50,399 nt of DNA from contig NZ_LMSG01000008.1 in assembly GCF_001428335.1 (NCBI RefSeq), forward strand, positions 1-50,399, in the 5' to 3' direction. This stretch comes from Arthrobacter sp. Soil762 (GTDB taxonomy: Bacteria > Actinomycetota > Actinomycetes > Actinomycetales > Micrococcaceae). Shown here piece by piece: positions 39,556-49,047 of the stretch (position 1 is its first letter; every line of letters begins with the position of its first letter). The position numbers and the translations under genes are program-made. The notes beneath the pieces were generated by a model. It ran no database searches and was not told the DNA's origin. It saw nothing but the letters and a program-made list of their open reading frames with translations.

Positions 39556-40635
39556 CTACGCGTTCCAGCTGCCGGTCTCGAAAAACCGGCGGATGACTTC
39601 CTCGTGCGGCTCGGGGTCCAGGCCCTGGGCTGAGAGCCACGCCGGATTGTAGTAGTTCCCCGCGTAGCGGTCGCCGCCGTCGCACATCAACGACACGATG
39701 CTGCCGCGCTGTCCCTCGGCGACCATTTCCGCGACGAGTTGCCAGACGCCCCACAGGTTGGTGCCCGTAGACGGTCCGGCATGCAGGTTGGCGACCGTGC
39801 GCAGGTGCCGCATGGCCGCGATGGAGGCGGCATCGGGCACCTGGATCATGTGGTCGATGACGGCGGGCACAAAACTCGGTTCCATCCGCGGCCGGCCGAT
39901 GCCTTCGATCCGTGACGGCAGGCCGGTGCTGGCCTCACCCGCACCGCTCAGCCAGCCCGGGTAAAACGCGGAATTCTCCGGGTCTACCACCGCAAGGCGC
40001 GTGTTGTGGCCGCGGTAGCGCAGGTAGCGGCCAATGGTCGCACTCGTGCCTCCGGTCCCCGCACCCACCACGATCCAGCGGGGGACGGGGTGTTCCTCCA
40101 GCGCCAGCTGCCCGAAGATGGACTCCGCGATGTTGTTGTTGCCACGCCAGTCCGTGGCCCGCTCCGCGTACGTGAACTGGTCCATGTAGTGGCCGTTGGA
40201 CGTGGCAGCGACGTCCGCCGCCGCAGCATAAACCTCCGAGGCGTGGTCAACCAACAGGCACGAGCCGCCGAACTGTTCGATCAGCGCGATCTTCTCCCGG
40301 CTCGTCGTGCGGGTCATGACCGCTACGAACGGCAGGCCCAGGAGCTGCGCGAAATATGCCTCCGAAACCGCCGTACTGCCACTGGAAGCCTCCACGATGG
40401 TGGTATCTTCGCGGATCCAGCCGTTGACCAGGCCAAAGAGGAACAGCGAGCGGGCCAGCCGGTGCTTGAGGCTCCCCGAACGGTGCGTGGATTCGTCCTT
40501 GAGGTAAAGCTGGACGCCCCAGTGCTGCGGGAGCGGCACCGAGTAGAGATGGGTATCGGCGGACCGGTTGTTTTCTGCATTGACTTTTCTGATGGCCTCG
40601 TCAGCCCAGGCCCGGTCCGCACTCGCGTTCTTCAC
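39556..40635 (-). CDS. cds1: L-cysteine desulfhydrase Cds1-like PLP enzyme
   Basis: This 359-residue fold-type II enzyme of the cysteine synthase family resembles the mycobacterial Cds1 that converts cysteine to pyruvate, ammonia and H2S. The PLP lysine lies in [17 protein letters not shown], and [17 protein letters not shown] is the phosphate-binding loop. GTG 40635 gives the [14 protein letters not shown] start and sits 4 nt from the large inverted repeat. It is divergent from a sulfurtransferase, so the two may share regulation. Confidence 0.88.
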   Translation of the reverse strand: MKNASADRAWADEAIRKVNAENNRSADTHLYSVPLPQHWGVQLYLKDESTHRSGSLKHRLARSLFLFGLVNGWIREDTTIVEASSGSTAVSEAYFAQLLGLPFVAVMTRTTSREKIALIEQFGGSCLLVDHASEVYAAAADVAATSNGHYMDQFTYAERATDWRGNNNIAESIFGQLALEEHPVPRWIVVGAGTGGTSATIGRYLRYRGHNTRLAVVDPENSAFYPGWLSGAGEASTGLPSRIEGIGRPRMEPSFVPAVIDHMIQVPDAASIAAMRHLRTVANLHAGPSTGTNLWGVWQLVAEMVAEGQRGSIVSLMCDGGDRYAGNYYNPAWLSAQGLDPEPHEEVIRRFFETGSWNA

Positions 40636-40639
40636 CGGA

Positions 40640-40704
40640 CCAACTCTAGCTGCGACAGAGCGCCTGGCCCTCGGTGCCAGGCGCTCCGCCGCAGCTAGAG
40701 TTGG
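40640..40704. repeat. 65-bp nested inverted repeat between the cds1 and sulfurtransferase starts
   Basis: CCAACTCTAGCTGCG (40640-40654) pairs exactly with CGCAGCTAGAGTTGG (40690-40704), and inside it AGCGCCTGGC (40659-40668) pairs with GCCAGGCGCT (about 40676-40685). Four-nt bulges (ACAG and CCGC) separate outer and inner stems. It occupies the divergent promoter region. Confidence 0.85.
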
Positions 40705-40745
40705 ATGAGCGACTGAATCTCACAAGCACAATTGCAAGGAGAACC

Positions 40746-41633
40746 ATGGGGCCACTGATGGCTGTCCCGGCTTTGGCAGCGCGTTTCTACGCCGGCCAGC
40801 GAACGGTGGTGCTGGACGTCCGCTGGGCGCTGGGGGACCCGCACGGCCGGGAACACTACCTTGAGGGGCACCTCCCCGGGGCAGTTTTTGTGGACCTCGC
40901 CACCGAGTTGGCGACGCCGGCCACTCCGACCCGCGGCAGGCACCCGCTGCCCACCGACGCGGAATTCCAGGAAACTGCCCGGCGCTGGGGGATCAACAAC
41001 GGCGACGTTGTGGTGGCTTATGACAACAGCGGCAACATGGCTGCCGCCCGGCTCTGGTGGATGCTCCGCAACGCCGGGCTACAGGACGTGTACCTGCTCG
41101 ACGGCGGACTGGCCGCCTGGCGGGACGCCGGACTGCCGCTGGACAGTGGACCGGTGGACGCCGCCGTCGGGCGTGTTTCCTTTGATGTTTCCCCTGCCGG
41201 AGGCAGGATGCCCAGCATCGACGCGGCCGGAGCGGCGGACTGGCCGGCAACGGGCGTCCTCCTGGACGCCCGGGCCGGCGAAAGGTACCGGGGCGAATTT
41301 GAACCCGTCGACCCGCGCGCCGGCCACATTCCCGGCGCCCGGAGCGCACCCACAACGGAGAACGTCGACGGGGCCGGGCATTTCCTGCCTGCGGACGAGC
41401 TGCGGCGCCGGTTCGAGGACCTCGGCGTCCGCGACGACGTCCCGGTGGCCGTCTACTGCGGCTCGGGCGTGACCGCCGCCCATGAGGTGGCCGCCCTCGA
41501 AATCGCAGGATTCCGGGCCTCCCTCTATCCGGGATCCTTCTCGGAATGGTCCAACAATCCCGCGCTGCCGGTGGCGACGGGCAGCCGGCCGAATGGCCAT
41601 GCGGCGGCCCGCGGGGGTAGCGTCGAAGGATGA
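40746..41633 (+). CDS. Thiosulfate/3-mercaptopyruvate sulfurtransferase (two rhodanese domains)
   Basis: This 295-residue protein has an N-terminal inactive rhodanese domain (VVLDVRWALGDPHGREHYLEGHLPGA) and a C-terminal catalytic one (LLDARAGERYRGEFEPVDPRAGHIPGA) with catalytic Cys in VYCGSGVTA. The CGSGVTA loop favours mercaptopyruvate/thiosulfate sulfurtransferase. ATG 40746 has AAGGAG 5 nt upstream. It pairs divergently with cds1, suggesting joint handling of cysteine sulfur. Confidence 0.92.
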   Translation: MGPLMAVPALAARFYAGQRTVVLDVRWALGDPHGREHYLEGHLPGAVFVDLATELATPATPTRGRHPLPTDAEFQETARRWGINNGDVVVAYDNSGNMAAARLWWMLRNAGLQDVYLLDGGLAAWRDAGLPLDSGPVDAAVGRVSFDVSPAGGRMPSIDAAGAADWPATGVLLDARAGERYRGEFEPVDPRAGHIPGARSAPTTENVDGAGHFLPADELRRRFEDLGVRDDVPVAVYCGSGVTAAHEVAALEIAGFRASLYPGSFSEWSNNPALPVATGSRPNGHAAARGGSVEG

Positions 41634-41675
41634 CCCCCAGGACGCCCCGTACCGCCGCCCCTTGCCCGCCCCGTA

Positions 41676-42821
41676 TTGCCGAATGGCGCTGTCGCCGATC
41701 CTGCTGCTCATCCTGCGACGGACCTGGACACTGATCCGGGCACCGGCCTGCTGGCAGCCGCCTATGGCGCGGCTTCCGCTGACAGCGGCTTGGTGCCCCT
41801 GACGCTTGCCCGGCGTGCCCCGAAGGAAGATGACGTCGAGATTGCCATCGAATTCTGCGGCCTGTGCCACTCGGACGTGCACGCCACGCGCGGCGAATGG
41901 GGCAGCCAGAAATATCCGCTGGTCCCCGGCCATGAGATCGTCGGAACCGTCAGCCGCGTCGGCTCGGCCGTGACTGACTTCATCCCGGGGGACCGCGTGG
42001 GCGTCGGGTGCATGGTTGATTCCTGCCGCGAATGCGAGAGCTGCCTGGACGGCCTGGAACAGTACTGTGAAAACGGGCTGATCGGGACCTACGGCGCCAA
42101 GGATCCACGCAACGGCGATGCCATCACGCAGGGCGGATACTCGTCCGCCGTGGTGGTCGACCGGCGATACGTGGTCCGAGTGCCCGGGAACCTGGACCCG
42201 GCCGCCGTCGCCCCCTTGCTCTGCGCCGGTGTCACCACGTTCTCTCCCTTGCGGCACTTCGACGTGGAGGAAGGCGACGTGGTGGGCGTGGTGGGGCTCG
42301 GCGGGCTCGGACACATGGCCGTGAAGCTCGCCAAGGCCATGGGGGCTGTGGTGAAAGTCTTCACCACCTCCGAAGGAAAGGTGCCCGCCGCGCTGGAACT
42401 CGGGGCCGACGAAGTGATCCTGTCCCGGGACAAGGATGCCATGGCCGCCGCGGACCGCACCATCGACCTCATTATCGACACCGTGGCTGCTCCGCACGAC
42501 CTGAATCCGTTCTTCCGTACCCTGCGCGTGGACGGAGCCCTGTTCCAGCTGGGCCTGCCCTCCGCCGCCATGCCGCCGGTGAATCCGGGGGCCCTGATCA
42601 GGCGGCGGATCGCGTATGCGGGCTCGCTGATCGGTGGCATCGCCGAAACTCAGGAGATGCTCGACTTCTGCGCCGAGCATGGAGTAGTGGCGGATATCGA
42701 ACTGGTGCGCGCAGACCAGCTGAATGAGGCCTACGACCGCATGGTGGCAGGCGACGTGAAGTACCGGTTTGTGCTGGACACCAGCACCCTGCAGGCTCCG
42801 GCCGAGAAGGCAGACGCATGA
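41676..42821 (+). CDS. Zinc-dependent alcohol dehydrogenase (YahK/CAD-like)
   Basis: This 381-residue MDR-superfamily enzyme has catalytic zinc ligands in CGLCHSDVHA and GHEIVG, structural zinc cysteines (CRECESCLDGLEQYC) and the nucleotide-binding GLGGLGHMAVKLAKAMG. It matches the cinnamyl-alcohol-dehydrogenase/YahK type, NADPH-dependent aldehyde reductases. The first 35 residues look low-quality and the TTG start at 41676 is uncertain; a later start would still leave all motifs. The stop overlaps the HIT gene (ATGA). Confidence 0.85.
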   Translation: MPNGAVADPAAHPATDLDTDPGTGLLAAAYGAASADSGLVPLTLARRAPKEDDVEIAIEFCGLCHSDVHATRGEWGSQKYPLVPGHEIVGTVSRVGSAVTDFIPGDRVGVGCMVDSCRECESCLDGLEQYCENGLIGTYGAKDPRNGDAITQGGYSSAVVVDRRYVVRVPGNLDPAAVAPLLCAGVTTFSPLRHFDVEEGDVVGVVGLGGLGHMAVKLAKAMGAVVKVFTTSEGKVPAALELGADEVILSRDKDAMAAADRTIDLIIDTVAAPHDLNPFFRTLRVDGALFQLGLPSAAMPPVNPGALIRRRIAYAGSLIGGIAETQEMLDFCAEHGVVADIELVRADQLNEAYDRMVAGDVKYRFVLDTSTLQAPAEKADA

Positions 42822-43246
42822 GCACCCTCTTTACCAAAATCATCAATGGCGAGATCCCCGGACGCTTCGTCTGGCGGGAGGCTGACGTTGCGGCCTTCCT
42901 GACCACGGGTCCCCTGGCAGACGGGCACACCCTGGTGGTCCCCACCGAGGAGGTGGACCGCTGGACCGATGCGTCCCCGGAAACCCTCGCGAAGGTGATG
43001 GAAGTGGCCCGGCGGATCGGTGCGGTGCAGCTGGACGTCTTCCCCGCCGAGCGGGCTGGACTGATTGTGGCCGGGTACGAGATCAACCACCTGCACGTCC
43101 ACGTGTGGCCGTCCAGGACCATGGCTGATTTCGATTTCGCCTCGGCCGACCAGAACCCGGATCCTGCGGTGCTGGACGCGAACGCCGAGAAGCTGCGTGC
43201 CGGGCTCAGGGCCGCTGGCTACGCGGAGTTCGTTCCGGCAAGCTGA
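42818..43246 (+). CDS. HIT family nucleotide-hydrolase protein
   Basis: This 142-residue HINT/HIT protein has the histidine triad INHLHVHVWP around residue 89 and the lead-in LFTKIINGEIPGRFVW. HIT proteins hydrolyse AMP-lysine-type or dinucleotide substrates. It overlaps the alcohol dehydrogenase (ATGA). Its end is 8 bp from the convergent hrpA stop. Confidence 0.92.
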   Translation: MSTLFTKIINGEIPGRFVWREADVAAFLTTGPLADGHTLVVPTEEVDRWTDASPETLAKVMEVARRIGAVQLDVFPAERAGLIVAGYEINHLHVHVWPSRTMADFDFASADQNPDPAVLDANAEKLRAGLRAAGYAEFVPAS

Positions 43247-43254
43247 ACGCGGCG

Positions 43255-46200
43255 CTAGGCCGGCGCGAGCGCCTTGTTAAGGACAGCCCTGATCCGCTTT
43301 TCGGAGACGGAATAGGCCGTTCCGAGTTCGACGGCGAAGAGGCTCACGCGCAGCTCTTCGATCATCCAGCGGACCTGCGTCAGTTCTGCACCGACCCGAC
43401 GCCCGGGCAGCAGCGCCGACACGGCGTCGTCGTAATCGTCTTCCAGCCGCTGGACCGCGGCCATGCTCAGGCCATCCCGCTGGACGTTGCCGGGGAGCTT
43501 TTCGAGGCGTTTCTCGATGGCGGCAAGGTAGCGGGGGAGCTGGCTCAGCTGCTTATAGCCGGTGCGGGCCACGAATCCCGGGAACACGAGCTGCTCGAGC
43601 TGGCTCCTGACATCGTTCAGGGCACTGATCAATGCCAGACTGGTGGTGCCCTTCAGCATTTTCTCAATCCGCCGGGTGCTGGCCAGGACGCGCTCCACCA
43701 CGGCCGTCACACTAAAGACGGTATCGATGAGTTCCGCCCGGACCTGCTCGTAGAGGGCGTCGAAGGACGCGCGGTCCCACGGGAGTTCCGCCGGGGTCAG
43801 TTTGTCCACGGCAGCCAGGGCGCAATCGGCAATAAGGGCTGACACCGAACCATGCGGGTTCTGGCTGAACGTCAGTTTTTCGGTGTTGTTGAGGTGCTCC
43901 AGGACGTAACGGTCCGGCGCCGGTACCCTGAGGGCGAGGAGCCGGATCACGCCGCCGCGCATGGCCTCGAGCTGCTCCGACGAGGTCTGGAAGACGCGCA
44001 GCGCCACGGATGTTCCTTCATCCACCAACGCCGGATAGCCGGTGACCATGTGGCCGTTGACGGTGTTGCTGACCTGCCGCTGGACTGTGCCGAAGGCCCA
44101 CTCGGTCAGGCCGGTCTGTTCCTGGAAGCCTGGGCCGCTGCCGGCTGCATTTCCGCCAGTAGATGACGCGGGTGCCGTCCCGCCGGACTTTCCGGGTGTC
44201 TTCGAATTTCCCCGAGACTGCGGCGCTGTGGTTCCCGGCGTCGCGCCCAGGGATTCAGCAATGGCGCGGCGTGTTGCCGGGGCCAGCCGCTCCTGCAGGG
44301 CCGTGAGGTCCTTCCCCTCATCCAGCACCTTGCCCTGGGTATCGACAACCTTGAAGCTCACCCGCAGGTGGGACGGCACAGCGTGCCAGTTCCAGGAACC
44401 GGGCGGGATGACGTGGCCGCGGATCCGGCGCAGGGCCAGTTCCAGCGAGGCTTCCAGCTCATCGTGGGCCGGATCAAAGTCTGATTCCAGGGCGGCAACG
44501 GCCTGCCGGGCCACATCGGGAGCGGGGACGAAGTTCTTGCGGACCTGCTTGGGGAGGGACTTGATCAGGGCAGCCACGAGCTCGGCACGCTGGCCGGGGA
44601 TCAGCCAACGGAAGGCGGCATCATCGAGCTGGTTCAGGAAGAGCACCGGGACTTCGGCTGTGACGCCGTCGGACGGGTTGGGCGGTGACCCGGGCGCCAC
44701 AGGGTGGAACTCGTAGCTGAGTGGCAGCTCGAAGCCCTTGTGCAACAGCGTCTTCGGATAAGCGGCCTCGTCCAGGTCATCGGCGTCGTTGTTGAGCAGC
44801 AATGACTTGTCGTAGTCGAGGAGGTCCGGATTCTGCTGCCGGGCCTCCTTCCACCATTTGTCGAAGTGCCGTTCGGATACAACATCGGGGCCGATCCTGG
44901 CGTCGTAGAACTCAAACAGCGTTTCGTCGTCCACCAGCAGGTCGCGGCGGCGCATCCTGGCCTCGAGCTCTTCGACTTCCAGAAGCAGGGCGCGGTTGCG
45001 GTGGAAGAACTTGTGGTGCGTTTTCCAATCGCCTTCCACCAGGGCGTGCCGGATGAACAGCTCGCGGGCCAGCACAGGATCCACTCGGCTGTAGTTGACC
45101 CGGCGCTGCGGGATGATGGGCACGCCGTACAGGGTGACCTTCTCGTACGCCATGACTGCGCCCATTTTGGTGGACCAGTGCGGCTCGCTGTAGCTGCGCT
45201 TAACGAGGTCCGGCGCCACCTGTTCTGCCCAGGCGGGATCGAACTTGGCTGCGACCCGGGCCCAGAGGCGGCTCGTCTCCACGAGTTCGGCAGCCATCAC
45301 AAACGTGGGGGACTTCTTGAAGAGCGACGAACCGGGGAAGATCGCGAACCGGCTGCCGCGGGCGCCCGCGTATTCGCGCTTGCGCTCGTCCAGGATGCCG
45401 ATGTGGCTGAGGAGGCCCGACAGCAGGCTCATGTGGATGCCCTCGTGGTTGCCCACAGGATCGGCAAGGCGCTTGTTGTCCAGGCTGATCCCGAGCGGGC
45501 GGGCCATCTGGCGGAGCTGGGCGACGAGATCCTGCCACTCCCGGACTCGAAGGTAGTTGATGAACTCGGTCCGGCACAGGCGGCGGAACTGGGTGGACGA
45601 GAGTTCCTGCTGTTTCTCCTGCAGGTAGTTCCACAGGTTCAGGAAGCCGGTGAAATCCGAGTTTTCATCACGGAACCGGGCATGCTTCTCGGCGGCGAGC
45701 TGCTGCTTGTCCGTTGGACGTTCGCGCGGGTCCTGGATGGTCAGTGCTGCGGCCAGGATCATTACCTCGCGGACGCAGCCGCGCTTGCCGGCCTCCACGA
45801 TCATCCTGCCGAGGCGGGGATCTACCGGCAGCTGGGCAAGCTGCTGTCCGACGGCGGTGAGTCCGCCGCTCTTGGCGTCACCTGGCCGGACGGCATTCAG
45901 GGCGCCGAGCTCGCGCAGGAGCGTAACGCCGTCGTTGATTGCCCGCGAGTCCGGCGGCTCGACGAACGGGAAGTTCTCCACGTCCTTGGGCCCACGCGCA
46001 ACGCCCATGGCGGTCATCTGCAGGATGACTGCCGCCAGGTTGGTGCGCAGGATTTCCGGATCCGTGAACAGCGGCCGGGACCCGAAGTCCTCTTCCGAAT
46101 AGAGGCGGATGGCGATGCCGTCCGACACGCGGCCGCACCTGCCGGAGCGCTGGTTCGCCGAAGCCTGCGACACCCGTTCGATGGGCAGCCGCTGGACCTT

Positions 46201-47208
46201 GGTGCGGTGCGAGTAGCGGGAGATGCGGGCCGTGCCGGTGTCGATGACGTACTTGATGCCGGGGACCGTCAGCGACGTCTCGGCCACGTTGGTAGCCAGC
46301 ACAATCCGGCGGTTTTTGCCGGGGTGGAACACCTTGTGCTGTTCCTGCAGGCTCAGGCGGGCGAACAGCGGCAGCACCTCGGTGCCGGCCAGGCGCCGGT
46401 TGGACTGGATCCTGGCGTTCAGTGCCTCGGCTGCGTCGCGGATTTCGCGCTCACCGGAGAAGAAGATCAGGATGTCGCCGGGCGCCTCGGTGGCGAGTTC
46501 ATCGACGGCGTCGCAGACGGCGTCGAGCGGATCGCGGTCCTCTTCGAGTTCGTCATCGGAGGCGTCTGCATCTTCGCCATCGGCGGGTCCGCCGGCTGGC
46601 TGGGACAACGGCCTGTACCGGATCTCCACCGGGAACGTGCGCCCGGATACCTCGATGATGGGGGAGGGCTCGTCGTCGGACCCGAAGTGCTTGGCGAAGC
46701 GCTCCGGATCGATCGTGGCCGAGGTGATGATGATTTTCAGGTCCGGCCGCTGCGGCAGGATGCGCTTGAGGTAGCCCAGGATGAAGTCGATATTGAGGCT
46801 GCGCTCGTGCGCTTCGTCAATGATGATGGCGTTGTATTTGCGCAGCAGCTTGTCCCGCTGGATCTCTGCGAGCAGGATGCCGTCGGTCATGAGCTTGACC
46901 TTGGTGGCGCGGCTGACTTCGCCCGTGAACCGCACCTGGAAGCCGACTTCCTGGCCGATCTCCACACCGAGTTCCTCGGCGATGCGCTCAGCCACCGTGC
47001 GGGCTGCGAGCCGGCGCGGCTGCGTGTGCCCGATCAGGCCGTTGTCGCCCAGGCCCAGTTCCAGGCACATTTTGGGGATCTGGGTGGTTTTACCGGAGCC
47101 GGTCTCGCCGGCAATGATGGTCACCTGGTTGGCGGCGATGGCGGCCATCAGGTCCTCGCGGCGCTCGGAAACGGGCAGCTCTGCGGGGTAGGAGATGTGA
47201 AAGGTCAT
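43255..47208 (-). CDS. hrpA: ATP-dependent RNA helicase HrpA
   Basis: This 1317-residue DEAH-box helicase resolves stalled or colliding ribosomes. Motif I GETGSGKTTQ (about 35-44), motif II DEAH, motif III TSATID, motif VI QRSGRCGRV, then the ratchet/OB-fold region and the long DUF3418 C-terminal part are present. ATG 47208 gives the family-typical MTFHISYPAELPVSERR; the frame is open 50 codons further, into terminator-side DNA, and that part is not protein-like. An acidic insert (DGEDADASDDELEEDRD) lies after about residue 225. Confidence 0.93.
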   Translation of the reverse strand: MTFHISYPAELPVSERREDLMAAIAANQVTIIAGETGSGKTTQIPKMCLELGLGDNGLIGHTQPRRLAARTVAERIAEELGVEIGQEVGFQVRFTGEVSRATKVKLMTDGILLAEIQRDKLLRKYNAIIIDEAHERSLNIDFILGYLKRILPQRPDLKIIITSATIDPERFAKHFGSDDEPSPIIEVSGRTFPVEIRYRPLSQPAGGPADGEDADASDDELEEDRDPLDAVCDAVDELATEAPGDILIFFSGEREIRDAAEALNARIQSNRRLAGTEVLPLFARLSLQEQHKVFHPGKNRRIVLATNVAETSLTVPGIKYVIDTGTARISRYSHRTKVQRLPIERVSQASANQRSGRCGRVSDGIAIRLYSEEDFGSRPLFTDPEILRTNLAAVILQMTAMGVARGPKDVENFPFVEPPDSRAINDGVTLLRELGALNAVRPGDAKSGGLTAVGQQLAQLPVDPRLGRMIVEAGKRGCVREVMILAAALTIQDPRERPTDKQQLAAEKHARFRDENSDFTGFLNLWNYLQEKQQELSSTQFRRLCRTEFINYLRVREWQDLVAQLRQMARPLGISLDNKRLADPVGNHEGIHMSLLSGLLSHIGILDERKREYAGARGSRFAIFPGSSLFKKSPTFVMAAELVETSRLWARVAAKFDPAWAEQVAPDLVKRSYSEPHWSTKMGAVMAYEKVTLYGVPIIPQRRVNYSRVDPVLARELFIRHALVEGDWKTHHKFFHRNRALLLEVEELEARMRRRDLLVDDETLFEFYDARIGPDVVSERHFDKWWKEARQQNPDLLDYDKSLLLNNDADDLDEAAYPKTLLHKGFELPLSYEFHPVAPGSPPNPSDGVTAEVPVLFLNQLDDAAFRWLIPGQRAELVAALIKSLPKQVRKNFVPAPDVARQAVAALESDFDPAHDELEASLELALRRIRGHVIPPGSWNWHAVPSHLRVSFKVVDTQGKVLDEGKDLTALQERLAPATRRAIAESLGATPGTTAPQSRGNSKTPGKSGGTAPASSTGGNAAGSGPGFQEQTGLTEWAFGTVQRQVSNTVNGHMVTGYPALVDEGTSVALRVFQTSSEQLEAMRGGVIRLLALRVPAPDRYVLEHLNNTEKLTFSQNPHGSVSALIADCALAAVDKLTPAELPWDRASFDALYEQVRAELIDTVFSVTAVVERVLASTRRIEKMLKGTTSLALISALNDVRSQLEQLVFPGFVARTGYKQLSQLPRYLAAIEKRLEKLPGNVQRDGLSMAAVQRLEDDYDDAVSALLPGRRVGAELTQVRWMIEELRVSLFAVELGTAYSVSEKRIRAVLNKALAPA

Positions 47209-47370
47209 GGCTCGAACCAGTCTACTGTGGGCCGCGCCGGCCGTTGTGACGGTGTTACGCCCGGCACCCGGGCGCCGATGACGCCGTCGTAACCTGCTTG
47301 CAAATATGCTGCGCAGGCACCGTGCCCCCGCCCCCGGGTGTCGCCGACCGCCGTACACCGCCGCACATAA

Positions 47371-47400
47371 AAGGACCCGGCTCTGGCGAGCCGGGTCCTT
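47371..47400 (-). terminator. Terminator downstream of the small membrane protein
   Basis: On the minus strand AAGGACCCGGCTC-GCCA-GAGCCGGGTCCTT is followed by TTATG; a 13-bp perfect stem. It ends the small gene at 47434-47601 and separates it from hrpA. Confidence 0.8.
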
Positions 47401-47433
47401 GCCGGTTGGATGGTCCTTGCGGTGCTGTGATGA

Positions 47434-47601
47434 TCAGAAGATACGGAGTGTGTAGCTGATGCTGGGCAGGTCCAGGGCGGACCAAGGCTGGTCGGAGGTG
47501 ACGGGCGGGGTGTGGCCGCGGCCATCACGCAGGAGCGCTGAGACGGTGGCGGCGAGAACAACGAGGAGCAGGACCACTAGGGCGATTCCGAAGATTTCCA
47601 T
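47434..47601 (-). CDS. Small single-span membrane protein (55 aa)
   Basis: This 55-residue protein starts MEIFGIALVVLLLVVLAATV, one membrane helix, followed by a polar C-terminal tail ending PSISYTLRIF. It has a host-like composition and a terminator 33 nt after the stop. No family is recognised. It is divergent from the GlxA regulator (the two starts are 82 bp apart), so the operator there may regulate both. Confidence 0.6.
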   Translation of the reverse strand: MEIFGIALVVLLLVVLAATVSALLRDGRGHTPPVTSDQPWSALDLPSISYTLRIF

Positions 47602-47637
47602 GACTCAATGCTGCTCTCGACGCCGACCAACTAACAG

Positions 47638-47672
47638 TGGCAGAAATGCCCAAAAAGCTATAATTTCTGCCA
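47638..47672. promoter_or_regulatory. Operator-like inverted repeat over the GlxA-type gene promoter
   Basis: TGGCAGAAAT (47638-47647) and ATTTCTGCCA (47663-47672) form a perfect 10-bp inverted repeat with a 15-nt spacer. A perfect TATAAT (47659-47664) overlaps the right arm, so transcription would start near 47671, about 12 nt before the ATG. Confidence 0.8.
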
Positions 47673-47682
47673 TAATGGAAGC

Positions 47683-48651
47683 ATGCTGAAATCAGTGGCA
47701 GTCATCGTGGTTCCCAACTTCTCGATCTTCGAATTCGCCACCGCTTGTGAGGTGTTTGGCATCGACAGATCTGAACGCGGCGGCAACGTGCCGGCATTCG
47801 ACTTCCGTGTCTGCACGCCTGAGCCTGGCGACGTCAGGCTCAAGTCGGGCCTGTCCATGAACGTCCCCTTAGGCCTGGAGGCTACTTCGGACGCGGACCT
47901 CGTGATCATGGCGCCGTACGGGCGGGACAATGACGTTCCCGAGTCGGTGATGGAGGCGCTGCGCGCGGCGGATGCCCGGGGGGCCTGGGTCATGTCCATC
48001 TGCTCGGGAGCATTTGCGCTGGCCCGCGCGGGCCTGCTCAACGGCCGGCGCTGCACCACGCACTGGCACTACTCGCATGAGCTCGCGAGCCGGTACCCGG
48101 ACGTGCAGGTTGACGAAAACGTCCTCTACGTCCAGGACGGGAACATCATCTCCAGCGCAGGCACGGCCGCGGGGATCGACGCCTGCCTCCATCTGGTACG
48201 CGTGGAGCTGGGCGCGAACGTGGCGGCCACCATTGCGCGGGACATGGTGGTGCCGCCGCACCGCGACGGAGGCCAGGCACAGTTCATCGACCGGCCCATG
48301 CCCACCTGCGGATCCGCGCCGATGGAGGAGCTGCTGCGCTGGATGGTGCAGAACCTGGAGCAGGAGCACACCGTCGTTGAGTTGGCGTCCCGCGTCCACA
48401 TGTCAGCCAGGACCTTCGCCCGCCGCTTCCGGTCCGAAACCGGGGCCACACCCGCTGCCTGGCTGAACTCGCAGCGGGTCCTCCGGGCGCAGGAGCTGTT
48501 GGAATCCACTGACCTGAACATCGACGAAGTTGCGCGGGAATCCGGCTTTGGGCACCCCGTCCTGCTCCGGCATCACTTTGCCAAGGTGCTGGACACCAGC
48601 CCGCAGTCCTACCGCCGGGCGTTCCGGGGGCAACTGGTAGCAGCAGGCTGA
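47683..48651 (+). CDS. GlxA-family transcriptional regulator (DJ-1/PfpI + AraC domains)
   Basis: This 322-residue protein has an N-terminal DJ-1/PfpI domain (about 1-180) with the nucleophile-elbow Cys in MSICSGAFALARAG, and a C-terminal AraC HTH (about 220-320: LASRVHMSARTFARRFRSETG and LNIDEVARESGFG). The amidotransferase-like domain probably binds a small molecule. An inverted repeat overlaps its own -10, suggesting autoregulation. Confidence 0.92.
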   Translation: MLKSVAVIVVPNFSIFEFATACEVFGIDRSERGGNVPAFDFRVCTPEPGDVRLKSGLSMNVPLGLEATSDADLVIMAPYGRDNDVPESVMEALRAADARGAWVMSICSGAFALARAGLLNGRRCTTHWHYSHELASRYPDVQVDENVLYVQDGNIISSAGTAAGIDACLHLVRVELGANVAATIARDMVVPPHRDGGQAQFIDRPMPTCGSAPMEELLRWMVQNLEQEHTVVELASRVHMSARTFARRFRSETGATPAAWLNSQRVLRAQELLESTDLNIDEVARESGFGHPVLLRHHFAKVLDTSPQSYRRAFRGQLVAAG

Positions 48652-48663
48652 CTGGAGACGCAG

Positions 48664-48987
48664 CTAAGCCTGCACAGGACCCCGCCGGTCGGGGCTGTCC
48701 TCGGCTGCCGCCCGGGTGGTGTCCACCAGTACACGCCATGGTCCGGTGACAGCCTGCTCCGGCAGCGCCGCCCGCCGCTGGCCCGCCCGGATCGAATAGA
48801 TAAATCGGTCCGGCTGGTTGTCCTGCACCTCCGCGGCTGCGGCCCGGACGGTCTTGGGCACCGCGTCCCAAGGGCATGCTTCCACAATGGGTTGCCATTG
48901 GCTTTTGGCGCTCGCGGTCTGGGCGTGCACTGTCCATACGCGGGTCAGGGCTGCGATGCCGCCGCTGCGCTCCACACTGATCTTCAT
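48664..48987 (-). CDS. Emfourin-type inhibitor of M4 protease
   Basis: This 107-residue protein starts MKISVERSGGIAALTRVWTV, the pattern of emfourin-type protealysin inhibitors. It lies immediately after the M4 protease gene on the same strand, the arrangement known for protealysin-inhibitor pairs. A longer frame exists to TTG 49047 overlapping the protease end, but the conserved start is ATG 48987. It probably keeps the protease inactive inside the cell. Confidence 0.75.
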   Translation of the reverse strand: MKISVERSGGIAALTRVWTVHAQTASAKSQWQPIVEACPWDAVPKTVRAAAAEVQDNQPDRFIYSIRAGQRRAALPEQAVTGPWRVLVDTTRAAAEDSPDRRGPVQA

Positions 48988-49047
48988 GGCCTGGGTCCTG
49001 GGCTTTCCTGCAGCCTGGCCGCCAGCTCGCGGCGGGCAGGCGTTCAA

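Noticed and set aside
44866..47292. An 808-codon open frame antisense to hrpA and a 537-codon frame antisense to kgd (29356-30969)
   Set aside because: Both are the usual shadow frames of long GC-rich genes. The sense frames carry intact helicase and E1 motifs; the antisense ones show no family motif or ribosome-binding site.
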